From assembly GCF_006539165.1 (NCBI RefSeq), contig NZ_BJMM01000003.1, positions 248,001 through 312,000 of the forward strand: DNA of 64,000 bases. Direction: 5' to 3'. A program made the position numbers and the translations under genes. Position 1 is the stretch's first letter. Each line of letters opens with the position of its first letter. The DNA comes from Streptomyces cacaoi. GTDB taxonomy: Bacteria > Actinomycetota > Actinomycetes > Streptomycetales > Streptomycetaceae. Positions 24,681 through 33,620 of the stretch are shown here, piece after piece. The notes below the pieces were generated by a model, which saw only the letters and a list, made by a program, of their open reading frames with translations, searched no databases and had not been told where the DNA came from.

Positions 24681-25361
24681 CTAGGTGTCGCGCAGATAGG
24701 CGAGGACCGCCAGCACCCGGCGGTTCCCGTCGTCCGGCGAGAGGCCCAGCTTGGTGAAGATGTTGCCGCAGTGCTTGGCCACCGCGCCCTCGCTCAGGTG
24801 CAGTTCCTCGCAGATCATCGCGTTGGAGTGGCCGGCCGCCATCAGGCCCAGCACCTCGGACTCCCGGGCGGAGAGCACCTTCGTGTGGTGGTTGCGGTCG
24901 CGCTCGGTCAGCAGGTGCCGGACCACCAGCGGGTCGATGATGATGCCGCCGGCGGCGACCGAGCTGACCGCCGACACGAACTCGCTCAGTTCGCCGATAC
25001 GGTCCTTGAGCAGATATCCGAGGCCGCCCCGGGAGGCGCCGGGACCGGAACCGTCCAGCGAGAGCAGCTCCTTGGCGTAGGTCTTGGCGACGTACTGGGA
25101 CAGGACGAGGACGGGCAGCCCCGGATGGTCCTGGCGCAGCCGCAGCGCCGCACGCAGTCCGTCGTCACCGTGGCCGGGCGGCATCTGGACGTCGGTGATG
25201 ACCAGATCGGGCCCGCACTCCTCGGCGGCCGTGATGAGCGTCTCGGCGTCGGCGACCGAACGCACCACCCGGTGCCCGAACTTGGCCAGCAGCTCCTCGA
25301 TACCGGCGCGCACCAGGGCGGAGTCTTCTGCTAGGACGATGCGGAGCTGCTGGGCGGACAC
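24681..25361 (-). CDS. NarL/LuxR-type response regulator
   Basis: Two-domain regulator of 226 residues. The N-terminal receiver has the acidic pair in LAEDS, the phospho-acceptor Asp in VITDVQMPP and the conserved Lys in YLLKD. The C-terminal LuxR-type helix-turn-helix has [18 protein letters not shown] and [23 protein letters not shown] 25361 is chosen because GGAGG lies four bases upstream; the frame is open further upstream without coding character. It overlaps the 3' end of the kinase gene by 31 bases, so the two are co-translated. It lies next to the NRPS cluster but on the opposite strand; a regulatory link is possible and unproven. Confidence 0.93.
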   Translation of the reverse strand: MSAQQLRIVLAEDSALVRAGIEELLAKFGHRVVRSVADAETLITAAEECGPDLVITDVQMPPGHGDDGLRAALRLRQDHPGLPVLVLSQYVAKTYAKELLSLDGSGPGASRGGLGYLLKDRIGELSEFVSAVSSVAAGGIIIDPLVVRHLLTERDRNHHTKVLSARESEVLGLMAAGHSNAMICEELHLSEGAVAKHCGNIFTKLGLSPDDGNRRVLAVLAYLRDT

Positions 25362-26632
25362 GGAACCTCCAGATTGAGGGCGGTGGGGCCGCCCGGCGGG
25401 CTGGACAGCACGAGTCTCCCACCGACCACGGCCGCCCGGTCGGCGAGTCCCTGGAGGCCGCTGCCGACCCGCAGGGCCGCGCCCCCCACACCGTCGTCGT
25501 GCACCGTGACCGTCAGCTTCCCCGCCGACCACCCGCCGCTGACGACGGCGCTGCTCGCGCCGCTGTGCTTGGCGACATTGGTCAGCGCCTCGCTGACCAC
25601 GAAGTACGCGGTGGCCTCCACCTGGCGCGGCAGCCGCTCGGCCACCTCCAGTTCGACCCGTACGGGGACGGGACAGCGCACCGCCACCTCGGACACGGCG
25701 GCGGCCAGTCCGCGGTCGGTGAGGACCTGCGGATGGATGCCGTGCACCAGGTCACGCAGTTCGGTCAGCGCCTCCTTGGCCTCGCCCCGCGCCCGCTTCA
25801 CCAGCTCGGCACCCTGCCGTACCGCCTCCTCGCCCCCGCCCCGCTCGGCCCCGTCGAGCTCCAGCTCCGCCAGGCCCAGCGTCATCACCAGGGCCACCAG
25901 GCGCTGCTGGGCGCCGTCGTGCAGATCCCGCTGGATGAGGTGCCGCTCCGTCTCGAAGGCGTCCGCCAACCGGGCCCTGGACCGGGTCAGTTCGACCACC
26001 TGCGCGTCCCGCTCGGGCCCCCCGTCGTCGGGCGGATACAGCAACAGCCGGGCCAACCGCGCCTGGAGGGCCGCCACGGCGCCGTAGCCGTAGAGGGCGA
26101 CGGGCACCGCCGGCAGGCTGATCGCGGTGAGGATCAGTGCCTCGGGCTGCCCCGTGCGGTACGCGACCCAGGGCGGCACGGCCAGCATCGCGCCCAGCAG
26201 CACCGTCGGGACGAGCAGCGCCAGGTTCACCACGAGGAACACGGTGGCGAAGACCACCGCGTACGCGAACTCCCGCCAGGTGACCTGCTCGCGGAGCCGG
26301 ACCGCCAGCCAGGGCCGCAGCCCCGGCTGCTCCACGGGCGCGTGCATCGCCTCGGCGGCGGGCGCCCCCGGCTCCTCCAGCATCCGCAGTCTGCGCCGCT
26401 CGATCTCGGCCAGGGGAATGCTGAGCAGGACGGCCCCGACCGGCATCAGCACCCCGACGCCGATCACCGACAGCAGCAGCCCCAGCCCGATCAGCACCCC
26501 GAGCACCAGCAGTGAGACGGCACCCAGCCCGGCGCCGGTGGCGACGTAGGCGAGCGCCCACCACGGCTCTGCCGAACTCAGGTACCGCAGCGGCGGTTGG
26601 GCCACCAGACGTCTGACCGGTGCGGTGCTCAC
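25331..26632 (-). CDS. Sensor histidine kinase (HisKA_3 type) with a membrane sensor domain
   Basis: 433 residues from GTG 26632, which has GGAG six bases upstream. The N-terminal ~200 residues contain four or more membrane segments in the arrangement of the actinobacterial putative sensor domain. The dimerisation helix carries the phospho-accepting His in [13 protein letters not shown], followed by an ATPase domain with the N-box [14 protein letters not shown] and the G-box DDGVGG. It is the cognate kinase of the overlapping response regulator. This class usually senses envelope or membrane signals; the ligand is unknown. Confidence 0.92.
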   Translation of the reverse strand: MSTAPVRRLVAQPPLRYLSSAEPWWALAYVATGAGLGAVSLLVLGVLIGLGLLLSVIGVGVLMPVGAVLLSIPLAEIERRRLRMLEEPGAPAAEAMHAPVEQPGLRPWLAVRLREQVTWREFAYAVVFATVFLVVNLALLVPTVLLGAMLAVPPWVAYRTGQPEALILTAISLPAVPVALYGYGAVAALQARLARLLLYPPDDGGPERDAQVVELTRSRARLADAFETERHLIQRDLHDGAQQRLVALVMTLGLAELELDGAERGGGEEAVRQGAELVKRARGEAKEALTELRDLVHGIHPQVLTDRGLAAAVSEVAVRCPVPVRVELEVAERLPRQVEATAYFVVSEALTNVAKHSGASSAVVSGGWSAGKLTVTVHDDGVGGAALRVGSGLQGLADRAAVVGGRLVLSSPPGGPTALNLEVPCPPSSSASS

Positions 26633-27048
26633 CGCTCCACCCCACGGACGGCGCGCGCGCACGGGCTCCGGCCGTCGGCGAAGGCCCCGGCGCCGCACCC
26701 CGGCACCGGTCCGGGGCCCGCCGGACGTGACCTCCCGGCCCACAGCACTCTGACCACCGTCCCCCGGTTGCTCGGCACAGCACCGCCGTCGTGCCGGAGA
26801 GCGTATCGACAACGGGACGGTCGCCCCACGGACCCGCCCCACGATCCGCCGGAAACCGGCCAACTCCCGTCCGCATCACCGCCGTCCCGGCAGACGGCGG
26901 AACCGCCGGACCGGAGACGGTCGGAGCCCGGACAGCGGAGGGGAGGAAGGCGACCGCTCGCGACGTGGACGCACGGCAGACGCCGTCACGACCCACCCCC
27001 TGGACACCCCGCTGGACCGACCCGGGCAGCGCATCGGATCCTGGCCGG
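26633..27048. other. Gap between the kinase gene and the PLP enzyme
   Basis: 416 bases without a convincing gene. The plus-strand frame of the PLP enzyme is open back to 26791, but the translation there is low-complexity and does not look like protein. It should contain the divergent promoters of both flanking genes. I saw no clear operator. Confidence 0.5.
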
Positions 27049-28170
27049 GTGTCCGACAACGCTTCCTCTCCCCGTACGCTGCCGTGGTTCTCCCGCTCCG
27101 GCGCCCGCGCCTGGCGCTGTGCGCCCGTGCCCGCCGAGGTACGGGACTTCCACCGCACGCTGCCCGACTACGCGCCCACCGCGCTGAGGGAACTCCCGCC
27201 CCTGGCCGCGGAGCTGGGGGTCGGCCGGGTCTTCGTCAAGGACGAGTCGCACCGCCTGGGGCTGCCGGCGTTCAAGGCGCTCGGCGCGTCCTGGGCGGTC
27301 CACCGGGCCCTGGCCGAGCGTGCGCGCAGCGGGAGCGCGCAGGAGCCGGTGACCCTGGTGACCGCCACCGACGGCAACCACGGCCGTGCGCTGGCCCGCA
27401 CCGCCCGGCTGCTCGGCCGGCCCGCCCGGGTCTTCGTCCCGCGGGGCGTCCATCCCGGGGCCGTGGCCGCCATCGCCGCCGAGCAGGCGGAGGTGACGGA
27501 GGTCGCCGGGGACTACGACGCCGCCGTGCGGCTGGCGTCCGAGGCCGCCGCGGCCCCGGACGCGCTCCTCGTCCAGGACACCGCCTGGCCGGGCTACGAG
27601 CAGATCCCGCGGTGGATCGTCGAGGGCTACACCACCCTGTGCGCCGAGATCGACGAGCAGCTGGCGGCGGCGGGAGCGGGCGAGGGGCCCGGCCTCGTCG
27701 TGGTGCCCGTCGGTGTGGGCTCGCTGGCCCAGGCCGTCGTCACCCACTACCGCAGCCGCACCGCGCGTGCTGCTCCGGCGCTGCTGTCGGTGGAGCCCGA
27801 GAGCGCCGCCTGCGTCCTGGCGAGCCTCGTCCGCGGGGAGCCCGTCGGCGTCGCCACGGGCGCGACCACGATGGCCGGCCTCAACTGCGGCACCCCGTCC
27901 AGCATCGCCTGGCCCGACCTCAGCGGGGGGCTGGACGCCGCGGTCGCCGTGTCCGACGCCGCCGGCGCCGACGCCGCCGCCGACCTCGCGGCCCTCGGGG
28001 TCTCCTCGGGCCCGTGCGGGGCGGCCCCGCTCGCCGGGCTCCGGGCCGCGCTCACCGGCGAGGGCGCCGCGGACCGGCGCGCCGCACTGGACCTGGGCCC
28101 GGCCTCGACGGTCGTCCTGCTGAGCACCGAGGGCACGGCCGCCAACCCGCACGCCACCACGAGCGGTTGA
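27049..28170 (+). CDS. PLP-dependent enzyme, diaminopropionate ammonia-lyase-like
   Basis: Fold-type II PLP enzyme of 373 residues. It shows KDESHRLGLPAFKALGASWA, with the Lys of AFKALGA in the position that binds PLP, then VTATDGNHGRALART and FVPRGVHPGAVAAI, the pattern of diaminopropionate ammonia-lyase and threonine-dehydratase relatives. A glycine-rich phosphate loop is visible as VVPVGVGSLAQA. Family members convert 2,3-diaminopropionate, or serine/threonine-type substrates, to 2-oxo acids plus ammonia. GTG 27049 is chosen because upstream sequence in frame has no protein character; no strong ribosome site is visible. Whether it relates to the NRPS (removal of an amino acid) or is plain catabolism cannot be told. 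Confidence 0.82.
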   Translation: MSDNASSPRTLPWFSRSGARAWRCAPVPAEVRDFHRTLPDYAPTALRELPPLAAELGVGRVFVKDESHRLGLPAFKALGASWAVHRALAERARSGSAQEPVTLVTATDGNHGRALARTARLLGRPARVFVPRGVHPGAVAAIAAEQAEVTEVAGDYDAAVRLASEAAAAPDALLVQDTAWPGYEQIPRWIVEGYTTLCAEIDEQLAAAGAGEGPGLVVVPVGVGSLAQAVVTHYRSRTARAAPALLSVEPESAACVLASLVRGEPVGVATGATTMAGLNCGTPSSIAWPDLSGGLDAAVAVSDAAGADAAADLAALGVSSGPCGAAPLAGLRAALTGEGAADRRAALDLGPASTVVLLSTEGTAANPHATTSG

Positions 28171-28340
28171 GCGACGGCCCCCCGGGCGGACCGGCTGCTG
28201 GACCTCGTGATCGAGGGCGTGCGCACCCGGCGTGCGCGCACGGGACCACCGCAGCGGAAGGCTCCTGACGGTCACCGAGGGAAACGCCTCGGGACCGCGG
28301 GGCGCAGTGCGAGGAGACACCCGCTACGAGGCGAACTCGA

Positions 28341-29282
28341 CTACCGGATACGGGTGGTGACGTGGTCGGCGTCCTCGTGGTGGGCGCCGCCCCGGGTGAG
28401 CGCGGTCCGTGCCAGCTCACGCAGCCAGGCGTGGGCCGGGTCGGAGTCGTAGCGCTGGTGCCAGGACAGATGGACGGGGGCCGACGGCAGTTCGAGCGGC
28501 AGCGGGAGCGCGACCAGACCGAGGTCGGCGACCGCGGTTCGCGTCGTGGCTTCCGGGACGCACGTCAGCAGGTCGGAGCCGCGCACGAACTCCAGCGCTG
28601 CCGCCTCCGTCGGCGCGGACGCCACCACGCGGCGGGTGAGGCCGCGCCGAGCGAGCGCGTCGTCGAGGGCGTTGCCCAGGTTGCCGCGGCGCGAGACGGT
28701 GACGTGCTCGGCGGCGGCGTACCGCTCCACGGTGAGGGGCTCGGCGTCGGCGAGCGGGTGCCCCTGCCGCGCGACGACCACGAGGCGGGTCTCGACCACG
28801 CTCTCGGTACGGATGTCCGGCGCGCTCGGGGGATCGGCGTTCGCCTCCAGATCGACCTCGCCGCGCCGCAGCCCGGGGGAGTCGAGGCTCGATTCCGCGA
28901 CGAAGCGCACACGCACGCCCGGCGCCTGCGCGCGCACGGCCGCGAGCAGCGCGGGACCGCTCATGGCGACCAGGGAGTCGTGCCAGCGGAGCGTGAACGT
29001 GCGCTCCAGCGTGGCCAGATCGAGCGCGCCGCTCGGTGCCAGCACCTCCTGGACCTGGTGCAGCAGCGCGTGCACCTGCTCCCGGACGGCGAGCGCGTAC
29101 GGCGTCGGGGTCATCGTGCGGCCGGTGCGCACCAGGATCTGGTCCCCGGTCGTGCGGCGGAGCCGGCCCAGGCTCCGGCTCATCGCGGGAGCGGTGACGT
29201 GCAGACGCTCGGCCGCCCCGGCCACGCTTCCCTCCTCCAGCAGTGCATCGAGCACGGCGAGCAGATTCAGATCCAATTGCAT
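28341..29282 (-). CDS. LysR-family transcriptional regulator
   Basis: 313 residues from ATG 29282 (MQLDLNLLAVLDALLEEGSV); an ATG at 29309 would add nine residues. The N-terminal winged helix-turn-helix (GSVAGAAERLHVTAPAMSRS) is followed by a periplasmic-binding-protein-like effector domain. It is divergent from the IMPase-like gene at 29472. The 190-bp gap holds an inverted repeat at 29304-29322 that fits a LysR site, so it probably controls itself and the 29472-30922 pair. Confidence 0.9.
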   Translation of the reverse strand: MQLDLNLLAVLDALLEEGSVAGAAERLHVTAPAMSRSLGRLRRTTGDQILVRTGRTMTPTPYALAVREQVHALLHQVQEVLAPSGALDLATLERTFTLRWHDSLVAMSGPALLAAVRAQAPGVRVRFVAESSLDSPGLRRGEVDLEANADPPSAPDIRTESVVETRLVVVARQGHPLADAEPLTVERYAAAEHVTVSRRGNLGNALDDALARRGLTRRVVASAPTEAAALEFVRGSDLLTCVPEATTRTAVADLGLVALPLPLELPSAPVHLSWHQRYDSDPAHAWLRELARTALTRGGAHHEDADHVTTRIR

Positions 29283-29303
29283 CTGAGTAATCCTAGCCGT
29301 GCT

Positions 29304-29322
29304 TGACATGCACTTGGAGTCA
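29304..29322. promoter_or_regulatory. Candidate LysR operator TGAC-N11-GTCA
   Basis: Perfect 4-base inverted repeat, TGAC at 29304-29307 and GTCA at 29319-29322, separated by 11 bases. It sits in the gap between divergent genes, as expected for a LysR-type recognition element. Confidence 0.5.
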
Positions 29323-29471
29323 GCTCACGGGCTGTATACCGTGCAGGCAGAGAGCGCGGAACGGAACGCACCGCAGCGCCGACCGGCCTCATCACCCCTG
29401 GGCGCCCCTGGGCACCCCTGGCCAACCCGGGGCACCCCCTGGGCATCCCCCTCGTCACACGGAGCACCACC

Positions 29472-30290
29472 ATGTCTGCAACCCTTCGGACCCCCGATGC
29501 CGCCGCGTCCGACAGCGCACTGCTCGGCCCGACCGCGGAAGCCGTCCGCGCGGCCGGTTCGGCGCTGCGCGAGCGCTTCGGCGAGGTGGTCCACCACCGG
29601 AGCCGCGAAGAGCTGACCCGCGCGCTCGCCGCCAACGACGCCACGGCCCTCGACATCCTGCGCCCGCGCCTCACAGACCTGTGCCCGGACGCCGGCTGGG
29701 TCGAGGACGAGCTGGACGGCGGGGCGCTGCCGCCCGGCGCCTGGTGGGTCGTGGACCCGGCCGAGGGCAACATCAACCATCTGCACGCGCTGCCGGACTG
29801 GGCGGTGACCGCCACCCTGGTGCGCGACAACCAGCCGGTGCTCACCGCGGTCCACCTGCCGTCGACCGGCGAGACGTACACCGCGCTCACCGGCGCCGGC
29901 GCCTTTCTCGACGGCCGGCCACTGCACGTCTCCCCGACCGCGGACCTCGGCCTCGGCATCGTGGCCACCAGCCAGGCCCGGCCGGACGAGGACGAGCAGG
30001 TCGTACGGCGCATCGGCTCCTCGATCACCGCCATGATGCTCGACGCGCTCGTCGTCCGCGCCGCCGTGCCCGCCACCCTGCATCTGCTGGCCGTGGCCGC
30101 CGGCCGGATCGACGCCTTCTGGCAGTTCGCCGGCGCCCGCGCCGATCTGCTGCCCGGGGCGCTGCTCGTCACCGAGGCCGGCGGACGGCTCTCCGACGCC
30201 GAGGGCCGCCCCTGGACCCCGCACAGCGCGAGCTTCCTGGCGGCGGCGCCCGGCGTCCACGCCCAGGCCGTCGCCACGCTCACACGCTGA
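29472..30290 (+). CDS. Inositol monophosphatase-family protein with altered active-site motif
   Basis: 272 residues. ATG 29472 has GGAG about nine bases upstream. The fold of the Mg-dependent IMPase/FBPase superfamily is visible: VEDE around residue 77 for the GEE motif, then WVVDPAEGNINH where DPxDGTxNF is usual, and a C-terminal LLPGALLVTEAGGRL segment matching the WDxAAG...EAGG block. The change of the second Asp to Glu and of Thr to Asn alters metal ligands, so the classical phosphatase reaction is uncertain. It is followed 35 bases on by an NADP-oxidoreductase gene and probably forms an operon with it under the divergent LysR. Confidence 0.8.
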   Translation: MSATLRTPDAAASDSALLGPTAEAVRAAGSALRERFGEVVHHRSREELTRALAANDATALDILRPRLTDLCPDAGWVEDELDGGALPPGAWWVVDPAEGNINHLHALPDWAVTATLVRDNQPVLTAVHLPSTGETYTALTGAGAFLDGRPLHVSPTADLGLGIVATSQARPDEDEQVVRRIGSSITAMMLDALVVRAAVPATLHLLAVAAGRIDAFWQFAGARADLLPGALLVTEAGGRLSDAEGRPWTPHSASFLAAAPGVHAQAVATLTR

Positions 30291-30325
30291 CCGCCCACCC
30301 CCCTCAACGGAAGGACCCACTCACC

Positions 30326-30922
30326 ATGACCGCGATCGCAGTTCTCGGAAACGGCCGCGTCGGCGGCAGCCTGGCCGCAGCCCTCCGCGAGGCAGGACAC
30401 GAGGTGACCGTGGCGGGCCGCGAGCCGGGCGCCGCGGCCGACGCCGCCCGGACGGCCCGGATCGTCATCAACGCCACCCCGGGGGACGGCTCGCTGGACC
30501 GGCTCGCCGCCCTGCGCGAGGAACTGCGCGACAAGATCCTCGTCGACGTCTCCAACGCCACCGTCGACGGGCCGGACGGGCTGCCCGCCGAGCTGATCCA
30601 CCCCGGTTCGAGCCTCGCCGAGCAGCTCCAGGAAGCGCTGCCCGCGACGTACGTCGTCAAGACGCTCAACACCATGCTGTTCCCGGTGATGACCGCGCCG
30701 GCCTCGCTCACCACTGCGCCCGACGCCTTCCTCTCCGGCGACGACCCGCAGGCCAAGCAGACCGTCCGCGACCTGCTCGTCGACCTGGGCTGGCGGCAGG
30801 AGTGGATCACCGATCTCGGCGGGATCGAGACGGCCCGCGCCACGGAGGCCGCGATACTGTTCGTGCCCCACGTGATCCGGTCCAGCGGATTCGTCCCCTT
30901 CGCGATCTCGATCGCCCGCTGA
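30326..30922 (+). CDS. NADPH-dependent F420-reductase-like oxidoreductase
   Basis: 198 residues starting at ATG 30326. It begins with a Rossmann nucleotide motif, AVLGNGRVGGSLAAALREAGH, and a following AGRE that suits NADP(H). Then come VINATPGD and VVKTLNTM, blocks shared with the F420-dependent NADP reductase family and F420_oxidored-domain proteins, often annotated as NAD-binding proteins. The length matches the family (about 200-220). It probably shares a transcript with the IMPase-like gene. The substrate is unknown. Confidence 0.82.
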   Translation: MTAIAVLGNGRVGGSLAAALREAGHEVTVAGREPGAAADAARTARIVINATPGDGSLDRLAALREELRDKILVDVSNATVDGPDGLPAELIHPGSSLAEQLQEALPATYVVKTLNTMLFPVMTAPASLTTAPDAFLSGDDPQAKQTVRDLLVDLGWRQEWITDLGGIETARATEAAILFVPHVIRSSGFVPFAISIAR

Positions 30923-31035
30923 ACCGCACACGGTCCGGCCTCGACGACGTCCGCCCCGCACGGCGAGGCCGGATCGCACCCGCACCCACAACGCGACGTG
31001 CGGAAGACGGAGTTCGAGGAGGCGAGCACCACACC

Positions 31036-31668
31036 GTGGACCTGGACGAGATGTTCGGCGAGGGCTGGTGCCTCACCCTCGCCCCCCACCCGCTCACCGA
31101 GACCCTCCGCCTCATGGGAGTCACCGACCCCGCCCCCCGCACCGGGAGCCCGGGCCGGACCGCGGACGCCCTCCAACAGCCCCGGGGCGGGGGCGGGTTC
31201 GTCCTCGGCCGCGACGTGCCCGGCGGCTGGACCCTCGCCCTCGAAGGCGACAGCTGGATCGGCTCCGACGACGACGTCCTGCGCGCCCTCACCGCCGATG
31301 GCGGCACCGCGCTCAGCGCCTACCGCGACCCCGACACCAGGACGGCCACCCTCGCCCACGACGGCGCCGTACTGGGCCGGCTCGAACTGTCCGGCGGCTA
31401 CTTCGGCGGCCCTTCCGGCAGCGTGGACACCGCCCACCCCGTCGTCGCCTCCCTCACCGCCGTCGGCTTCGACGCCTCGGACGACTGCGAGCCCACGGGC
31501 GAGGCCGGCACCGAGGAGCCGGACGGCCGTCTCGTCCTCGCCGTCCGCGTCCTGACCGGAGTCACCCTCACCGCGGCCGACCTGGAGGGCCCCTGGACCG
31601 GCGGCCCCTCCCGCCCCGCCCTGGCCCGAAACCCCCGCACAGTAGGCGAGTCGACGGCCCGTCGGTGA
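31036..31668 (+). CDS. DUF6461-like protein
   Basis: 210 residues, read from GTG 31036 with GGAGG 13 bases upstream; ATG 31051 is an alternative. The opening FGEGWCLTLAP and the later GGWTLALEGDSWIGSDDDVL resemble the actinobacterial DUF6461 family, whose function is unknown. It has no signal peptide or membrane segment. The C-terminal ~20 residues are disordered. It does not overlap the preceding oxidoreductase and may be independent of it. Confidence 0.7.
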   Translation: MDLDEMFGEGWCLTLAPHPLTETLRLMGVTDPAPRTGSPGRTADALQQPRGGGGFVLGRDVPGGWTLALEGDSWIGSDDDVLRALTADGGTALSAYRDPDTRTATLAHDGAVLGRLELSGGYFGGPSGSVDTAHPVVASLTAVGFDASDDCEPTGEAGTEEPDGRLVLAVRVLTGVTLTAADLEGPWTGGPSRPALARNPRTVGESTARR

Positions 31669-31782
31669 CCGTGGACGGCCGGTGCCCGTGCTGCCCAGGC
31701 CGGGCTCGCCGGGGCGGTACGGCCCCGCACCCGGCCCGCCCGCGCCGCGTCGCTGCTCCTCGGACCTCCCCCCCAGTCCTCC

Positions 31783-32070
31783 TCAGTACTCCTTCGCCCC
31801 GTTCGAGTCCTCCACGCCCGTGGTCCGCGCGCCGACGGAGCTCAGCAGGGCACCGCCGGTGAAGACCAGTGCGACAGCGCCGATCTTGGCGACCAGAGGG
31901 GTCAGCAGGGGAATGTCCAGCGTGTCCTCCCAGCGCAAGTAGGCCCACGCCCCCAGGAACGCCCCGAGGATGATCAAGGCGACGGCGCCCCAGGCCACCA
32001 GGTGCGCCGGCCGGCCCTGCTCGGGCGTGCTCTCCGGCCCAGCGGTCTGCTCCACGTCCTCGTCGGTCAC
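31783..32070 (-). CDS. Small two-pass membrane protein
   Basis: 95 residues from GTG 32070, with GAGGGAG about 10 bases upstream. A short acidic N-terminus (VTDEDVEQTAGPE) is followed by two hydrophobic segments, about residues 24-45 and 58-78, and a polar tail. I recognise no named family. The open frame continues upstream to 32517 but that part has no protein character. It is a single gene convergent with the DUF6461-like gene. Confidence 0.7.
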   Translation of the reverse strand: MTDEDVEQTAGPESTPEQGRPAHLVAWGAVALIILGAFLGAWAYLRWEDTLDIPLLTPLVAKIGAVALVFTGGALLSSVGARTTGVEDSNGAKEY

Positions 32071-32207
32071 GACCCACTCTCCCTCGTATGCGGCGACGCT
32101 CGTGAGGGAGGACGCGGGAGCCGGGCCGGACAGTTCGCCGGGTCGGCGGGCAGATGGACCGGCGGACAGATGGCCGGGGCGTACGGTCAACGGGCCTTCG
32201 CGGAACC

Positions 32208-32591
32208 TCAACTCCCGTCGGCGGTACGGGCGTCGTAGGCAGCGCGCGCTGCCTGCACACGTGCCGCGTTCGTCCTGGACCAGTCCGCGATGGCCGTGGT
32301 GAGCGCTCCCGCTTCGTGGCCGAGGTCGGTGAGGGCGTACTCGACCCGCGGCGGAATGGTCGGGTAGACGGTGCGGCTGACCAGGCCGTCGCGTTCGAGG
32401 TTGCGCAGCGCCTGGGTGAGGGACTTCTGGGTCACGCCCTCGATGTGCCGGCGCAGCTCGGTGAAGCGGAGCGGGCGGTCGCTCTGCCCGAGCAAGCCCA
32501 GGATGTAGAGCGACCACTTGTTCGCCAGCACGCTCACGACCGTGCGTGAGGGGCAGTCCTTCGCGTATACGATCTGCGAGTCGGTATCCAT
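32208..32591 (-). CDS. HxlR-family (winged-helix) regulator
   Basis: 127 residues with the HxlR signature: a Cys near the N-terminus (AKDCPSRTVVSVLANKWSL), LRFTELRRHIEGVTQKSLTQ for the recognition helix and ERDGLVSRTVYPTIPPRVEY for the wing. The lone Cys at about residue 13 is a possible redox switch, as in HypR/YodB relatives. It is divergent from an NmrA-like reductase, the usual HxlR partner. Its promoter gives a start codon eight bases after the -10 box, so the mRNA is probably leaderless, and the start codon sits in one of two direct repeats likely to be its own operator. Confidence 0.93.
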   Translation of the reverse strand: MDTDSQIVYAKDCPSRTVVSVLANKWSLYILGLLGQSDRPLRFTELRRHIEGVTQKSLTQALRNLERDGLVSRTVYPTIPPRVEYALTDLGHEAGALTTAIADWSRTNAARVQAARAAYDARTADGS

Positions 32592-32620
32592 CAGGTACCT
32601 ATATATCCATCAGGTGCCTA
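32585..32620. promoter_or_regulatory. Two 17-bp direct repeats, candidate HxlR operator
   Basis: TATCCATCAGGTACCTA (32585-32601) and TATCCATCAGGTGCCTA (32604-32620) differ at one base and are spaced 19 bp centre to centre, about two helical turns. Each contains an AGGTACCT-like palindromic core. The first covers the HxlR start codon and the second lies in its promoter spacer. Confidence 0.7.
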
Positions 32621-32628
32621 CTTCACAA
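32600..32628 (-). promoter_or_regulatory. Promoter of the HxlR gene (leaderless)
   Basis: On the minus strand, -35 TTGTGA (32628-32623), a 17-base spacer and -10 TATATA (32605-32600) are followed by only eight bases before the ATG at 32591. Transcription would therefore start at or near the A of the start codon. Confidence 0.6.
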
Positions 32629-32714
32629 GGGATACGGCTGCTGTGCAGGCTGGACGGACTGCGCGCGATGCGGGCAGACCACCCCTGTGAAGCCGAGCCG
32701 ACGATGGAGGCGCC

Positions 32715-33566
32715 ATGATTCTGGTGACGGGAGCGACGGGAAAGATCGGCGTCGAAGCGGTTCGGCTCCTGGCCCGCCGGGGCCTTCCCACCAGAGCGCT
32801 GGTGCGGGATGCGGCACGTGCGCCACAGGACGGGAGCTGGAGCGGCGTCGAGACCGCGGTGGGCGACTTCGGCCGGCCGGAGACGCTGGACGCGGCCATG
32901 ACCGGCGTCGACACCCTTCTCCTGATCAGCGCCGCCGTCCCCGACCAGGAGATCGCGGCCCTCGACAGTGCCGTCCGCCAGGGCGTGCGGCACGTCGTCA
33001 AGATCACGAACCACAAGGCGACCGAGGACTCACCCGTCGACCGCCGCCGGGACCACGCCCGGATCGAGGCCCACCTCGCAGCGAGCGGCATGGCACACAC
33101 CCTGCTCGCCCCGAACCTGCTCATGCAGAACCTGTTCTTCCTGGCCCCGATGATCAAGCAGACGCACGGGTTCGTGATGTCCGCCGGCGACGGCCGGTTC
33201 GGCATGATCGACGCACGGGACGTGTCCGCGGCCGCGGCAGCCGTCGCGGCCGCCCCCGCCGGCCATCGGGGGCGCACCTACCTGCTGACAGGGCCCGAGC
33301 TCGTCACCTACGCCGACGTGGCGGCCGAGCTGACCCGCGCCCTCGGCCGGGAGATCGAATACCGCCGGCTCACCCCCGACCGGCACCGCGAGCTGATGGT
33401 CCAGGACGGGGTTCCCGAGCCGGTCGCCACCTCCAACGCCCAGGTGTTCGGGCTGATCGCCGAGGGAGACGCCGCGTGGCTGTCCGACGACGTCGCCGGC
33501 CTCACCGGACACGGCCCCCGCAGCTTGCGCACCTTCGTCACGGAGCACGTCACCGCTTTCGGGTAG
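32715..33566 (+). CDS. NmrA-like NAD(P)-binding oxidoreductase
   Basis: 283 residues, an atypical short-chain dehydrogenase fold. The N-terminal MILVTGATGKIGVEAVRLLA is the NAD(P) loop, VKITNHKATEDSP follows the fourth strand, and ARIEAHLAASGMAHTLLAPN is typical of NmrA/QorB-like proteins, which lack the classical Tyr-x3-Lys pair. Such proteins reduce quinones or act as redox sensors. It is divergent from the HxlR regulator and most likely under its control. It ends convergently with the APH-fold gene. Confidence 0.9.
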   Translation: MILVTGATGKIGVEAVRLLARRGLPTRALVRDAARAPQDGSWSGVETAVGDFGRPETLDAAMTGVDTLLLISAAVPDQEIAALDSAVRQGVRHVVKITNHKATEDSPVDRRRDHARIEAHLAASGMAHTLLAPNLLMQNLFFLAPMIKQTHGFVMSAGDGRFGMIDARDVSAAAAAVAAAPAGHRGRTYLLTGPELVTYADVAAELTRALGREIEYRRLTPDRHRELMVQDGVPEPVATSNAQVFGLIAEGDAAWLSDDVAGLTGHGPRSLRTFVTEHVTAFG

Positions 33567-33568
33567 AC

Positions 33569-33616
33569 GCGCGGGCGCGGCGTACGGCTGCGGCGTTCGC
33601 TCCCACCGGCCCGCGC
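33569..33616. terminator. Possible bidirectional hairpin between convergent genes
   Basis: GCGCGGGC (33569-33576) and GCCCGCGC (33609-33616) can pair, with a 32-base loop, between the reductase stop and the APH-fold gene stop. It is weak support because of the long loop. Confidence 0.3.
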
Positions 33617-33620
33617 CGCC

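Noticed and set aside
25532..26863. Longer upstream starts for the response regulator and kinase
   Set aside because: The extra N-terminal sequences are Arg/Pro/Gly-rich without protein character, and internal GTG codons have good ribosome sites.
29303..29338. TTGACA with TGTATA as a promoter for the IMPase-like operon
   Set aside because: The spacing is 24 bases, too long for a standard sigma-70-like promoter; the TTGACA overlaps the LysR inverted repeat.
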